Assembly: GCF_013396335.1 (NCBI RefSeq)
Contig: NZ_JABWSY010000004.1
Span: 124,001-188,000 of the forward strand
Length of the DNA: 64,000 bases
Source: Bacillus sp. EB106-08-02-XG196
Lineage (GTDB): Bacteria > Bacillota > Bacilli > Bacillales > Cytobacillaceae
Direction: 5' to 3'
Shown in pieces: positions 38,340 through 46,403 of this stretch. Under the pieces are notes generated by a model. That model saw only the letters and a list, made by a program, of their open reading frames with translations, was not told where the DNA came from and made no database searches. How positions within the stretch are numbered: position 1 is the stretch's first letter; each line of letters starts with the position of its first letter. Position numbers and translations under genes: made by a program.

Positions 38340-38669
38340 CTAGTTACTTCTCTTATTTTTTAACATTTTAATTCCTATAATAAATAATAGAATAGGTCCA
38401 ATAACAAGAAATCTAAATACACTCGGAGTGGTTAAACAATACAAACTGAGTAGCAATGCCCAAATAGAACAAAGTATAAGCAGTTTTGGTTTTAAGGAAA
38501 TGCTTGCGTAAATAGCCAACGTAACAGGAACTAAGTATATGACAGCAAACGAAGTTAGGACATCTGGCTCTGCGCTTGAATGGGTATAAGGGTTAAATAG
38601 TAAAATAAAACCACAAAATACAAGACTTCCAATCCCGCAAAACGCCCCTATCAGTCTCAAAAGCTTCAC
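38340..38669 (-). CDS. Small multi-pass membrane protein, 109 aa
   Basis: About four membrane helices, short loops, and a Lys/Arg tail (KMLKNKRSN) placing the C-terminus in the cytoplasm. No family recognised. It lies 16 bases upstream of the Cys/Asp-tail gene, probably the first gene of a three-gene membrane-protein unit with DUF2085. Confidence 0.65.
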   Translation of the reverse strand: MKLLRLIGAFCGIGSLVFCGFILLFNPYTHSSAEPDVLTSFAVIYLVPVTLAIYASISLKPKLLILCSIWALLLSLYCLTTPSVFRFLVIGPILLFIIGIKMLKNKRSN

Positions 38670-38744
38670 TTAGTTTCCCCCTAACAATAGTCTTTTTTAC
38701 TATTTATATTCCATTGAAATGGTAAAAAACCTTTTTCTAATGAA

Positions 38745-38780
38745 AAGAAAAAGGGAGCGGCCCTTTGTGCCACTCCCTTT
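38745..38780 (-). terminator. Terminator of the DUF3892 gene
   Basis: AAAGGGAG / CTCCCTTT stem with TTTTTCTTTTC following on the - strand. Confidence 0.75.
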
Positions 38781-38786
38781 GCCAAA

Positions 38787-39110
38787 CTAAAATTGGGGAA
38801 GTCGATCCAGATTGTTTTCCTTAATTCCATCCGGTTCGCTGCGAATGATATCTCTTCCGTACTTATGGAAAACATCTACATGTGCTATCTGACCTGATTT
38901 TGCTTCTGTCAAAGCCGTAATGTAATCCAGCTCTCTGCCATTGCTTGTTTTAAATGCAATGATATCCCCATCATCATTTTTCCTAACGGCTACAAACTCC
39001 TCTTTTCCATCAGGATTGCCATGAGCTGCCTCTAACTGCGCTTGCTGCTCACTTTGCTGCTTGTATTCATCATAAATTTTCTCATAATTCTTTTCTTCCA
39101 ATTCATCCAC
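38787..39110 (-). CDS. DUF3892 protein
   Basis: 107 residues. N-terminal half is a Glu/Gln/Lys helix; the C-terminal half is the DUF3892 domain with VRKNDDGDIIAFKTSNGRELDY, GQIAHVDVFHKYGRDIIRSEPDG and NNLDRLPQF. Common in Bacillus as short stand-alone proteins; function unknown. Monocistronic with its own terminator. Confidence 0.82.
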   Translation of the reverse strand: MDELEEKNYEKIYDEYKQQSEQQAQLEAAHGNPDGKEEFVAVRKNDDGDIIAFKTSNGRELDYITALTEAKSGQIAHVDVFHKYGRDIIRSEPDGIKENNLDRLPQF

Positions 39111-39228
39111 CTCCGAACGTATGTTAGTATTTTGACGTTAAAGGCAAATAAATATTCAAAATACACAAAACCGACAAAAAAGGTCAATTACCGCACGTGG
39201 TATAATTTACCTAATTGGGGGCGATGTA

Positions 39229-39975
39229 ATGGAATCAAATAAGGAAAATGTTTGGTTTTTTATTAAAGATTCTCAGCAGCAAGGACCCATCTGTTTATTT
39301 GAATTAAAAAAGTTGATAGAACAAAGAGTCCTAACAGGTGACACCTTTGTCTGGAACAAATCAATGAGCAGCTGGCAAATGGCAAAAAGTCTTGATATTT
39401 TTACAGATAGTATTTTTGAATCCACTAGAATTCACCTACTCCCAGATAAGTTTAAAACAAAAAAAGAATATGAAGAAGCAACATTTCCCAATGGAAGACC
39501 TTACGTACGATACCTTGCTAGATTTTTCGACCTTTCCTTATTTTCAATAATTATCATTCTCTTTGTGTCTATTCTCTTTCCAACGTTCGTCGCAGAATTC
39601 TCAAATTTATATATATTTATCATAAGTTTAATTCTCTGGATTATTGTTGAACCAGCCATTATTGCTATTTTCGGGAATACTTTTGGAAGGGCTTTCTTAA
39701 ATACTAAGATTAAAAGCTTGAATGGTGAAAAACTCAATTTCAAAACCGCCATCAAGCGCAGCCTTTTTGTTAGTGCTGCTGGTATGGGATTCGGTATCCC
39801 TATATTAAATTTTATTTGCTTCTTTTTTTCCTATCGGGACCTAAAGGGTCGTGGAATGTCCACTTGGGACCATAAAATCGGAACGATAACCCTATATGGA
39901 AAGGTTAGTATGTCTAGGCTTTGCATTGCAGGATGCTTTCCTATGGGGATGTTAGCTGCAGGTTTTTATATTTAA
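39229..39975 (+). CDS. GYF_2 - RDD membrane protein
   Basis: 248 residues. The N-terminal GYF_2/DUF4339 domain (residues about 5-55) has WFFIKDSQQQGPICLFELKK and the W-x-x-A end SSWQMAKSL. The C-terminal RDD domain (about 85-230) has YLARFFDLSLFSI, then TFGRAFLNTKI with the conserved Arg/Asp positions, and three to four membrane helices. GGGGGCG precedes the ATG at 39229. RDD proteins include Na+/H+ antiporter-like and unassigned members; GYF domains bind peptides. A sensing or scaffold role is possible but unproven. Confidence 0.8.
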   Translation: MESNKENVWFFIKDSQQQGPICLFELKKLIEQRVLTGDTFVWNKSMSSWQMAKSLDIFTDSIFESTRIHLLPDKFKTKKEYEEATFPNGRPYVRYLARFFDLSLFSIIIILFVSILFPTFVAEFSNLYIFIISLILWIIVEPAIIAIFGNTFGRAFLNTKIKSLNGEKLNFKTAIKRSLFVSAAGMGFGIPILNFICFFFSYRDLKGRGMSTWDHKIGTITLYGKVSMSRLCIAGCFPMGMLAAGFYI

Positions 39976-39986
39976 ATTCCAAAGAG

Positions 39987-40022
39987 AAGGAGCCGTCTTG
40001 ATGTTGCAAACAGCTCCTTTTT
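39987..40022 (+). terminator. Terminator of the GYF_2-RDD gene
   Basis: AAGGAGC / GCTCCTT stem with a 19-base loop and five T. Confidence 0.65.
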
Positions 40023-40126
40023 GAGTTCAATGAAATATCAACTAGTACTTGTTCCTCTTACTAGAGCTTTTCCAGATAATCGGCAATAATAGTGGTATAA
40101 AGCTTTTCAGCTTGGAGTGAAAAAAA

Positions 40127-41704
40127 ATGCTGAGTTTTGATAAATTCCATGACCCGAGAGAAAATGGAGAACTGATTTCAGAGATTACCGGAAAACATCT
40201 TGATATAGAAAAAGCCATAACAGAGACAGAAAAGCTATTTCATCAATGCCTTGAGAATAAGCCTGTACCTCAATACAACAAGCCACCAATCACAGTTCCT
40301 TTTTCGAAAAAGATCGAAGAGGGATTGTTTCGATTATTTGCCAGGCCAAATAGCATTTTGGAGCCTACACAGATTTACGTCGATTCTAAAGAAAATGTAT
40401 ATCCTGAATGGAAGCCGAAACTGGATAACGAGTACGAAAGCTTAATGAGTAGAATTACCAGGGAAGTAAATATTGAGGATTATGGCGGAGTTGGAGACGG
40501 AAAAACAGATAACACAGCCGCTTTTATAAGTGCGGTTGGAAAGGGATTCGTTAAAGTAAACGTTCCTGAAGGCATATTTATTACGAAAGGAATTGTTTTG
40601 CCATCTTGGACCTATCTCGTTGGGGCTGGAAAAGGCAAAACAACGATTAAACTGCATGACACAGCTCCTAAAGGGACTCGAATAATTACCAACGCCAACC
40701 ATTGGAGAGGAAATCATCATTTATTTGTCCAGGGAATGAGTCTAGATTGGAATGTCGAAAGGCTTGGGGATGCTAAAAAGACAAGTACTTGGGGCAATCA
40801 TTCAAGTTGTTTAACCTATGCGAATGTTACCTATGGCTGGGTGAAGGATGTTGAAGCGATTAATCCTGGACTCCATTGCTTTGATATTTCCTCAACTCTC
40901 TACAATTATGCTGGAGATGGATTTCGTGCCAAAGGCGGCAGCAAATATGTTTGGGTCGATAATCTAACTGGTTATGGTTTTGGAGATGACGGGATAACGA
41001 CACATCATAGCGACTATATTTTTATTTCAAATTCACATATGTGTGACCCGAGCGGTCGTGCCCATCAGAAGGGTTTTTCAAATTCTAATGGGTTTGAAGT
41101 CGATGATGGGTCAAGGAATGTGCTTTTGGTTAATAATTCTTCGGCCAGATGCTTTGGAGGTATTGAAGTAAAAGCCCATCAGAATTCGTCAGCAGCCTCA
41201 AATATACAAATCGTTGGTCATATCTCTGTAAACGATAATCGGTCCTATAATTTCCGCCATATCGGACACCACAAAAGTACAGATACCGAATCAAAATCGG
41301 CTTACAATATTTGTGCTATAAATCTTGCAGCCATAAAGCCTGTTTTTACTGAATTATATAAAGATTCTACCCCACGTGGAATTGTTGTGTCTGCCTATAA
41401 AAATGTCGTGATCAACCATTTTACATTGATTGGCGACCCTGATTACGATTATAAGAGCAACCCAGTTATCGCCGTTCAGTACCGTGCTAGGAATGTGGTG
41501 CTAAACAATATTTCAATCAAGGAGTTTAATCGTGCAAGTGCAGATATTAAGGTTTATGGGGGAGAAAATCGGGCTGATTCTGTCTCTATAAATAATGTTG
41601 AGGTTTGTGCATCTGCTTCAGAGGCAATTGATATTGGTATAGATGTAGAAGATATTCAGATAAAACAAATAAATGAACAAGAAAAAGCGTCAAATCATTT
41701 ATGA
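40127..41704 (+). CDS. Pectate-lyase/GH28-like right-handed beta-helix protein
   Basis: 525 residues. Residues about 1-110 are an unrecognised helical N-terminus. From about 113 comes the pectate_lyase_3 start motif YGGVGDGKTDNTAAF, then many short parallel strands (NSHMCDPSG, GFEVDDGSRNVLLVNNSS) to the end. No signal peptide, which is unusual for a polysaccharide-acting enzyme. GGAGTG precedes the ATG. It converges on the DUF1836 gene with a 10-bp overlap of stop regions. The substrate, and whether it is an enzyme or a structural spike, cannot be told. Confidence 0.8.
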   Translation: MLSFDKFHDPRENGELISEITGKHLDIEKAITETEKLFHQCLENKPVPQYNKPPITVPFSKKIEEGLFRLFARPNSILEPTQIYVDSKENVYPEWKPKLDNEYESLMSRITREVNIEDYGGVGDGKTDNTAAFISAVGKGFVKVNVPEGIFITKGIVLPSWTYLVGAGKGKTTIKLHDTAPKGTRIITNANHWRGNHHLFVQGMSLDWNVERLGDAKKTSTWGNHSSCLTYANVTYGWVKDVEAINPGLHCFDISSTLYNYAGDGFRAKGGSKYVWVDNLTGYGFGDDGITTHHSDYIFISNSHMCDPSGRAHQKGFSNSNGFEVDDGSRNVLLVNNSSARCFGGIEVKAHQNSSAASNIQIVGHISVNDNRSYNFRHIGHHKSTDTESKSAYNICAINLAAIKPVFTELYKDSTPRGIVVSAYKNVVINHFTLIGDPDYDYKSNPVIAVQYRARNVVLNNISIKEFNRASADIKVYGGENRADSVSINNVEVCASASEAIDIGIDVEDIQIKQINEQEKASNHL

Positions 41705-42285
41705 CGCTTTCCCTCTTTTTCAACTACAATCTCGTCAACCAGTTTTTCTGCTACTTTTCGGTATAAATTACTCATGTGAACGAGTGAAGAAATCATAAGT
41801 ACCTGCTCGAGGTATGGAGCGTTTCGATCTTCCATTTTCGATACTTCTTCATTGACATCCTTTATCCGTTCATTAATCTCCTCATTAAAATCAGCCACAT
41901 TTCTTTGCGAGAGGTTTAAATAACTTTTGTAAAAAGAATCTATCTCTATATCCTCTTTGATAATCCTTTTATTTATCCCATCAAGTGTTGTCTGAATATC
42001 ATTAATAGAAAGAGCCCCTTTTAATTGATAGATTAAACTCATCAAAATCAAATGCTCTTTTGAATACTTCTTATTTTTAATCGGAAAAATAAGCTTCCCT
42101 TTTGCATAGTTATTGATCATTGTTTTCGTAAGAATCTTTTCCTCGTCATTCCGTTTTGAATCTGCAAATTTATTCTCGAATAACTGAATCACCTGATCCA
42201 TGTATAAATCAATATTCGGTATTTCATCTAGTTTAAGATTGGACTCCAGCCCAAGGCCCTCGAGAATTTCATTAATTTTTTCCAT
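41695..42285 (-). CDS. DUF1836 protein
   Basis: 196 residues with the DUF1836 pattern YMDQVIQLFENKF, KILTKTMINNYAKGKLI and KKYSKEHLILMSLIYQLK, which resembles a winged-helix DNA-binding region. Likely a small transcription regulator; target unknown. Its 3' end overlaps the convergent beta-helix gene by 10 bp. No terminator is visible between them. Confidence 0.83.
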   Translation of the reverse strand: MEKINEILEGLGLESNLKLDEIPNIDLYMDQVIQLFENKFADSKRNDEEKILTKTMINNYAKGKLIFPIKNKKYSKEHLILMSLIYQLKGALSINDIQTTLDGINKRIIKEDIEIDSFYKSYLNLSQRNVADFNEEINERIKDVNEEVSKMEDRNAPYLEQVLMISSLVHMSNLYRKVAEKLVDEIVVEKEGKRHK

Positions 42286-42414
42286 AAAAAACTCCGTTCA
42301 TCGTGTTCTCTGATTAACATTATATCGTAACAATTATCCGTTGACTAGCTATTGTTTTACGAGTATCATTATAAGTAGTTATTAAAACTACATGTTGTAA
42401 TCAGGAGGGATTTT

Positions 42415-43062
42415 GTGAGTAATTTTATTCGGGAACCAATTAATGGACTAACCCATTTAACTGGGGCGCTGTTATCGTTTGTAGGGCTTCTTGCAATGGT
42501 AATCAAAGTGTCGAGTACAACCTCGTCAACGATGGCCATTACTGCTGTCATCATTTTCGGAGTCAGCATGATTCTTCTTTATTCTGCTTCGGCCACCTAC
42601 CATATGGTAATAGCTAGAGATCATGTGATTGCTTTTTTAAGGCGGCTCGATCATTCGATGATTTTTATTTTAATTGCCGGCACCTATACGCCTTTTTGCT
42701 TTATCAGTTTAAATGGAACAACTGGCAATATTTTATTTTCGATTATTGCGGCGGTAGCTATAAGCGGGGTTGTTTTTAAAATGGTATGGTTTAATTGTCC
42801 ACGCTGGATTTCTACTGCATTGTATCTTGTTATGGGCTGGATGATTGTATTTGTTTTCTCGCCATTAGCAGGGAGCATGGATAGGCTGGGGTTATTTTTA
42901 TTAGTTCTTGGAGGTATTTTTTATACCATCGGTGGAGTTATTTACGGGGCAAAGCCAAAATTCCTTCAATCTAAATACATGGGCTTTCATGAGATTTTTC
43001 ACATTTTTATCATGCTTGGGAGTTTGTCTCACTTCTTATGTGTGTTTTACTTTGTTATATAA
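42415..43062 (+). CDS. Hemolysin III / PAQR family membrane protein
   Basis: 215 residues, seven membrane helices. Candidate metal residues of the PAQR fold are seen in SATYHM, LRRLDHSMIF and the C-terminal GFHEIFHIFIMLGSLSH. GTG start at 42415, with AGGAGGG upstream. Similar to YqfA/YplQ-type proteins; B. cereus hemolysin III gave the family its name, but most members are not toxins and act in membrane homeostasis. Divergent from DUF1836. Confidence 0.9.
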   Translation: MSNFIREPINGLTHLTGALLSFVGLLAMVIKVSSTTSSTMAITAVIIFGVSMILLYSASATYHMVIARDHVIAFLRRLDHSMIFILIAGTYTPFCFISLNGTTGNILFSIIAAVAISGVVFKMVWFNCPRWISTALYLVMGWMIVFVFSPLAGSMDRLGLFLLVLGGIFYTIGGVIYGAKPKFLQSKYMGFHEIFHIFIMLGSLSHFLCVFYFVI

Positions 43063-43067
43063 AATTG

Positions 43068-43097
43068 AAAAAACGCCCCCCTTGTGAGGCGTTTTTT
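43068..43097. terminator. Bidirectional terminator
   Basis: AAAAAACGCC / GGCGTTTTTT. It serves the hemolysin III gene (+) and the 44-residue gene (-), whose stop is eight bases away. Confidence 0.85.
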
Positions 43098-43104
43098 CTT
43101 TGAA

Positions 43105-43239
43105 TTAGGAGTTTTTTTTGTTATCTCTAGCAGCTTGTTTCCTTGCTTTCTTACTTAATCCTTGTTCCGCACCAAATTCTGTATCAGCTTTGCTTCCACC
43201 AGTATGAGGTTGGTTACGATTGTTATTTTTATTGGTCAT
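43105..43239 (-). CDS. Small spore-type protein, 44 aa
   Basis: Short gene with AAGGAGG upstream of ATG 43239 and a terminator after the stop. The product is hydrophilic, Asn/Lys/Gln-rich, with the core ADTEFGAEQGLSKKARKQA; no membrane helix. Its composition recalls small acid-soluble spore proteins, and the TEFGAE piece is reminiscent of gamma-type members, but no family match is claimed. A perfect sigma-F/G-type promoter stands 48-77 bases upstream, supporting forespore expression. Confidence 0.75.
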   Translation of the reverse strand: MTNKNNNRNQPHTGGSKADTEFGAEQGLSKKARKQAARDNKKNS

Positions 43240-43286
43240 TATTTGTATTTCCTCCTTATTATGTATGTTGGGCTAGCAACATCTTT

Positions 43287-43316
43287 TATAATGCTTAAAA
43301 GGATAGGAAATTATAC
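43287..43316 (-). promoter_or_regulatory. Forespore (sigma-F/G) promoter of the 44-aa gene
   Basis: On the - strand: GTATA, 18-base spacer, CATTATA, fitting GHATR-N18-CATWHTA at every position. Confidence 0.6.
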
Positions 43317-43377
43317 CTACTTTTTCTTCACTTCTTTATCAGAGGAAAGTGCGAAATTTTCAGCTTCCTTACAACTC

Positions 43378-43845
43378 TTACCAATTTATGTTGGCATCCG
43401 GTGCCTTGTCGGCTACAAGATTTAATTGAATGTTGTGCTCTAGATACGCTTTTAATCCAGAGAGTACCATTATGTATCCTCCCATTGAGTCAATGGCTTG
43501 GCTAACCATTTCATCTCCACTTCCAGAAAATCCAGAGTTTGTAATTGAAACAAAGGTTTGATTGTCTACTCGGGGAGTAAAAAGCCACTCAACCTGGGTT
43601 CCGTCAGTCCACTCTATCCTTATTAATTTGCTTTGGACTAATTCCTTAACATATAATTCATCCCCAACACCATACATCTCCCAGTCCCACCTGATCGTTT
43701 TACCTTCTTCTAATCTTCCGCTGCTTTTAGTGAACCAGAACTTTGTAGTGATTTCTGGGTTTATAAAAGCTTCATATACTTCCTCAACTGAACTGCGAAT
43801 AAGCATTTCTGCTTTTACAACGGGTTTTTCGTTTAGTGTTATCAT
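43378..43845 (-). CDS. SRPBCC / AHSA1-family protein
   Basis: 155 residues. Typical START-like opening (AEMLIRSSVEEVYEAFINPEI), then FWFTKSSGRLEEGKTIRWDWEMYG and the long C-terminal helix SMGGYIMVLSGLKAYLEH. ATG at 43845 is nine bases after AAAAGGAG. The fold forms a hydrophobic cavity; members include Hsp90 activators and stress proteins. Ligand unknown. Confidence 0.85.
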   Translation of the reverse strand: MITLNEKPVVKAEMLIRSSVEEVYEAFINPEITTKFWFTKSSGRLEEGKTIRWDWEMYGVGDELYVKELVQSKLIRIEWTDGTQVEWLFTPRVDNQTFVSITNSGFSGSGDEMVSQAIDSMGGYIMVLSGLKAYLEHNIQLNLVADKAPDANINW

Positions 43846-43905
43846 TCTAAATGCTCCTTTTCCTTGGTTCATAGCAGTATTACACTATGTTTTCTAATTG
43901 GATGA

Positions 43906-44628
43906 TTATTTAATACTAAGTTCTTTTAATACTTTGTCTGACACTCGCTCAGCAATTAGTTGATATCCAGCCGGATTGGGATGTAAGGAATCACTGAAAT
44001 AATTACTTTTTGTTCTATTTTGAAATAAATCTAACGTTGGAACAAAGTAGACATGATCAAAATTATTAGCCACAATGGCTATCTTGTCGTTCCACCGTTC
44101 TATGGTTCGTAGAATCTGCTGATGATTTGGATAGTTTACATAAGGTTGATATAATCCTAAAACAAAAATAGGAGCAGCCGAATTTTCTATTCTAAGGTGT
44201 TCTAGGATTTTATGAAGATTTGTTGTGAATTTAACTTTTCCTTCATTTATCAGTTTACTATTAAGTGGATTAAATTGATGCTGAGCACTCTTTCTAAAAT
44301 CATTCGTTCCAATGAACAGAATAATATATTCTGCCTTTTTTAATTGCAGGTTCATTTTTTTATCCTGCAGTTGTTCGAGAATGTTATCGGTGGTATACCT
44401 TGGTACCGCAAAGTTACTCACATGAACAGGAGCTTTCTTTATTTCTTCCAATTTTACTTTAACACCTTCTATATACCCCTTTTTTTCAGGGTCCCCGACT
44501 CCATGTGTGATGGAATCACCGATGGCTACTAAGTTAGTCACCTTTGTACTCGCTGAAGAACCTGGGTTCCCAGTATAAGTTCCAAACAGGATTAAAATAA
44601 CACAGAATAGAAAGAGATAATTTCTCAT
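43906..44628 (-). CDS. SGNH/GDSL esterase, secreted or membrane-anchored
   Basis: 240 residues from ATG 44628 (AGGGG seven bases upstream). One N-terminal hydrophobic segment (YLFLFCVILILFGTY) serves as signal or anchor. Catalytic Ser in AIGDSITHGVG, Gly in block II, Asn in FIGTNDFR, and the Asp/His pair in SDSLHPNPAGY: a full SGNH set. Similar to YpmR-type lipases/esterases. It follows the DUF488 gene by 10 bases, probably co-transcribed. Confidence 0.9.
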   Translation of the reverse strand: MRNYLFLFCVILILFGTYTGNPGSSASTKVTNLVAIGDSITHGVGDPEKKGYIEGVKVKLEEIKKAPVHVSNFAVPRYTTDNILEQLQDKKMNLQLKKAEYIILFIGTNDFRKSAQHQFNPLNSKLINEGKVKFTTNLHKILEHLRIENSAAPIFVLGLYQPYVNYPNHQQILRTIERWNDKIAIVANNFDHVYFVPTLDLFQNRTKSNYFSDSLHPNPAGYQLIAERVSDKVLKELSIK

Positions 44629-44638
44629 AAAAAAACCC

Positions 44639-45031
44639 CTAGGTGTCAAATTCTTTTGTTTCAATATGATTTATTATTCTCTTTAGCTCTCCTTCTAAAA
44701 CGATTGCATGATTATAGACAGGATCCTTTGCCCCATATAGGAGAGTAATATTCCCCTCTGAAGTCAGATGAATTAATTCATCTATCATCCTTAGCTTCTG
44801 TTCATCCGTACGTAATTCCTCTATGTATTTCGTTTGAAACTCATCAAACAACTCGGGTTTGTGGCAGAACCACTTACGAAGTTCAGGACTGGGAGCCACC
44901 TCCTTCTGCCAAGCCGTCAACCTAGCAGCCTCCTTCGAGATTCCACGAGGCCACAATCGATCCACTAAAATCCGAAAGCCATCTGACTCATCATACGGTT
45001 CATAAACCCTCTTCAAGAAAATATCCCCCAT
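44639..45031 (-). CDS. DUF488 protein
   Basis: 130 residues from ATG 45031 after GGAGGGG; the frame extends 30 codons further but through a palindromic intergenic repeat. Signature pieces: KRVYEPYDESDGFRILVDRLWPRG, W-x-K-E-V-A-P-S and FCHKPELFDEF, with LLYGAKDP near the end. Function unknown despite wide distribution. Confidence 0.88.
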   Translation of the reverse strand: MGDIFLKRVYEPYDESDGFRILVDRLWPRGISKEAARLTAWQKEVAPSPELRKWFCHKPELFDEFQTKYIEELRTDEQKLRMIDELIHLTSEGNITLLYGAKDPVYNHAIVLEGELKRIINHIETKEFDT

Positions 45032-45063
45032 TAGAAGCCCCTCCTTATTGCGATTTTGAGCAA

Positions 45064-45121
45064 GTGTCCATACCAGGTGGACACTGTCCACGGACGGTGA
45101 CAGGCACCATATTGGCACCAT
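45064..45121. repeat. Dense palindrome cluster (intergenic element)
   Basis: GTGTCCA/TGGACAC (45064-45084), GTCC/GGAC, GGTG/CACC, and a tandem GGCACCATATT x2 in less than 60 bases. It lies between the HTH gene and DUF488. It looks like a short REP/MITE-type element; no transposase is nearby. Confidence 0.6.
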
Positions 45122-45138
45122 ATTATAATGATTCTAAG

Positions 45139-45378
45139 TTAGTCCTCATCTTTTATATCGTGGTCTTCGGGGATGGGTTCGCTTAGGATTTCTTCGACTA
45201 GGTGTTTGTATTTTTCGATTTGTTTTAGGTGGGTATTGAATTGTTCTTTGTTGATAATCCATCCTTCTCCGTCATGGATGGCGCGGATTTTTTTTTGTTT
45301 GATTAGGTCTTCTATTTTTGATTCTGACATGGATAAGTATTCTGCTGTTTCTTTTATTGTTAGGTACATATCATTCAT
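45139..45378 (-). CDS. Small excisionase-type helix-turn-helix protein
   Basis: 79 residues. The first 50 form an HTH_17/MerR-like DNA-binding domain (TIKETAEYLSMSESKIEDLIKQ, then GWIINKEQFNTHL); the rest is an acidic helix. It overlaps the P1 peptidase gene by 4 bp, so it is translated with the peptidases rather than belonging to a phage. No integrase is present. Likely a local regulator; target unknown. Confidence 0.78.
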   Translation of the reverse strand: MNDMYLTIKETAEYLSMSESKIEDLIKQKKIRAIHDGEGWIINKEQFNTHLKQIEKYKHLVEEILSEPIPEDHDIKDED

Positions 45379-46403
45379 TCCTCGCCCGTAAAGGTAATAT
45401 TATTTACAACTCTTCCCGCTCTTCCTTTTGTGGTGACTGCCTGTGAAAGTGAGTTAAGAATCGCTTCCTCTGCTGCTTCTGCCGCCCCGGTGAATAGCTG
45501 ATTCATCAGAGGGTGATCCTCGCGAAGTTGAGTCCTTTGTTCCATCGATTCTTCAGAAAAATGTTCTGATTTATGAGCTGTCGAAAAGGCGATGACGATA
45601 TCCCCGCTGCCATGACTGAAATGACTGCCTGTTCTGCCGAGGCCAATTCCGCAGCGCTTGGATACACGCAATAGCTGCCTGTCACTTAGTGGAGCATCCG
45701 TGGCAAGCACAATGATAATGGAGCCATCAGCAGTATCTGAAAGTCCTTCCATTTTTGAATAACTGTATTTTTGTAGTTCTTCCTTTTTACCAAAGTTACT
45801 CAGGACTAAGCAGCCAATCATATATTCTCCAATGGTACGCGAAGACGTACCAATCCCGCCTTTATAACCAAAGCAAACCATCCCTTTACCAGCACCAACA
45901 GCGCCTTCCTCAGCCTGATGGTCTGAGGCATTTCTAATTGCTTCAATTGCATGGTCTGGTTTAACTGGAAATTTCCTAATTGAATTTAAGTAACTATCAT
46001 TGCATTCTCCAACCACAATGTTAATGGTACCTGTTGTTTCTCCAATTTCAGGATTCTCAGCCAGCATGTATTCTAGCGTTCCTTGAGTAACTGCAGGCAC
46101 TCCAAACGTATTTGTCAGCATAATGGGTGATTCTAACTGTCCTAATTCATTTACTTGAACAAGCCCGGTGGTTTTTCCAAAACCATTAATCACATAGCTC
46201 GCAGCTGTTACCTTCTGTTTAAATACATTGCCTTTGTGAGGGATTATCGCCGTAACTCCTGTGCAGGCATATTCGTTTCCGGATTCATCCAAAGGATAAT
46301 CAAGCGTTACATGTCCAACCATTAAACCCTCAACATCGGTAATACAATTTTTGGGACCTGTTGGCAGCATGCCAACACTTATTCCTGTTTGTCTAACTTT
46401 CAT
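45375..46403 (-). CDS. P1 family peptidase (DmpA/BapA type)
   Basis: 342 residues. N-terminal nucleophile hydrolase made as a precursor that cuts itself before Ser/Thr; the probable site is in TADGSIIIVLATDAPLS (Gly-Ser, about residue 227). Other landmarks: CITDVEGLMVGH, TGVTAIIPH, GKTTGLVQ and GRTGSHFSHGSGD. Family members are aminopeptidases or beta-peptidyl hydrolases. Overlaps by 4 bp with genes on both sides, so it is tightly coupled to the M19 dipeptidase. Confidence 0.9.
   Translation of the reverse strand: MKVRQTGISVGMLPTGPKNCITDVEGLMVGHVTLDYPLDESGNEYACTGVTAIIPHKGNVFKQKVTAASYVINGFGKTTGLVQVNELGQLESPIMLTNTFGVPAVTQGTLEYMLAENPEIGETTGTINIVVGECNDSYLNSIRKFPVKPDHAIEAIRNASDHQAEEGAVGAGKGMVCFGYKGGIGTSSRTIGEYMIGCLVLSNFGKKEELQKYSYSKMEGLSDTADGSIIIVLATDAPLSDRQLLRVSKRCGIGLGRTGSHFSHGSGDIVIAFSTAHKSEHFSEESMEQRTQLREDHPLMNQLFTGAAEAAEEAILNSLSQAVTTKGRAGRVVNNITFTGEE

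Noticed and set aside
43162-43425. 87-residue + strand frame near 43.2 kb
   Set aside because: Antisense to the better supported 44-residue gene and its promoter; no ribosome binding site.
45139-45378. Excisionase as evidence of a prophage or integrative element
   Set aside because: No integrase, attachment repeats or phage genes nearby; the gene overlaps a peptidase operon.
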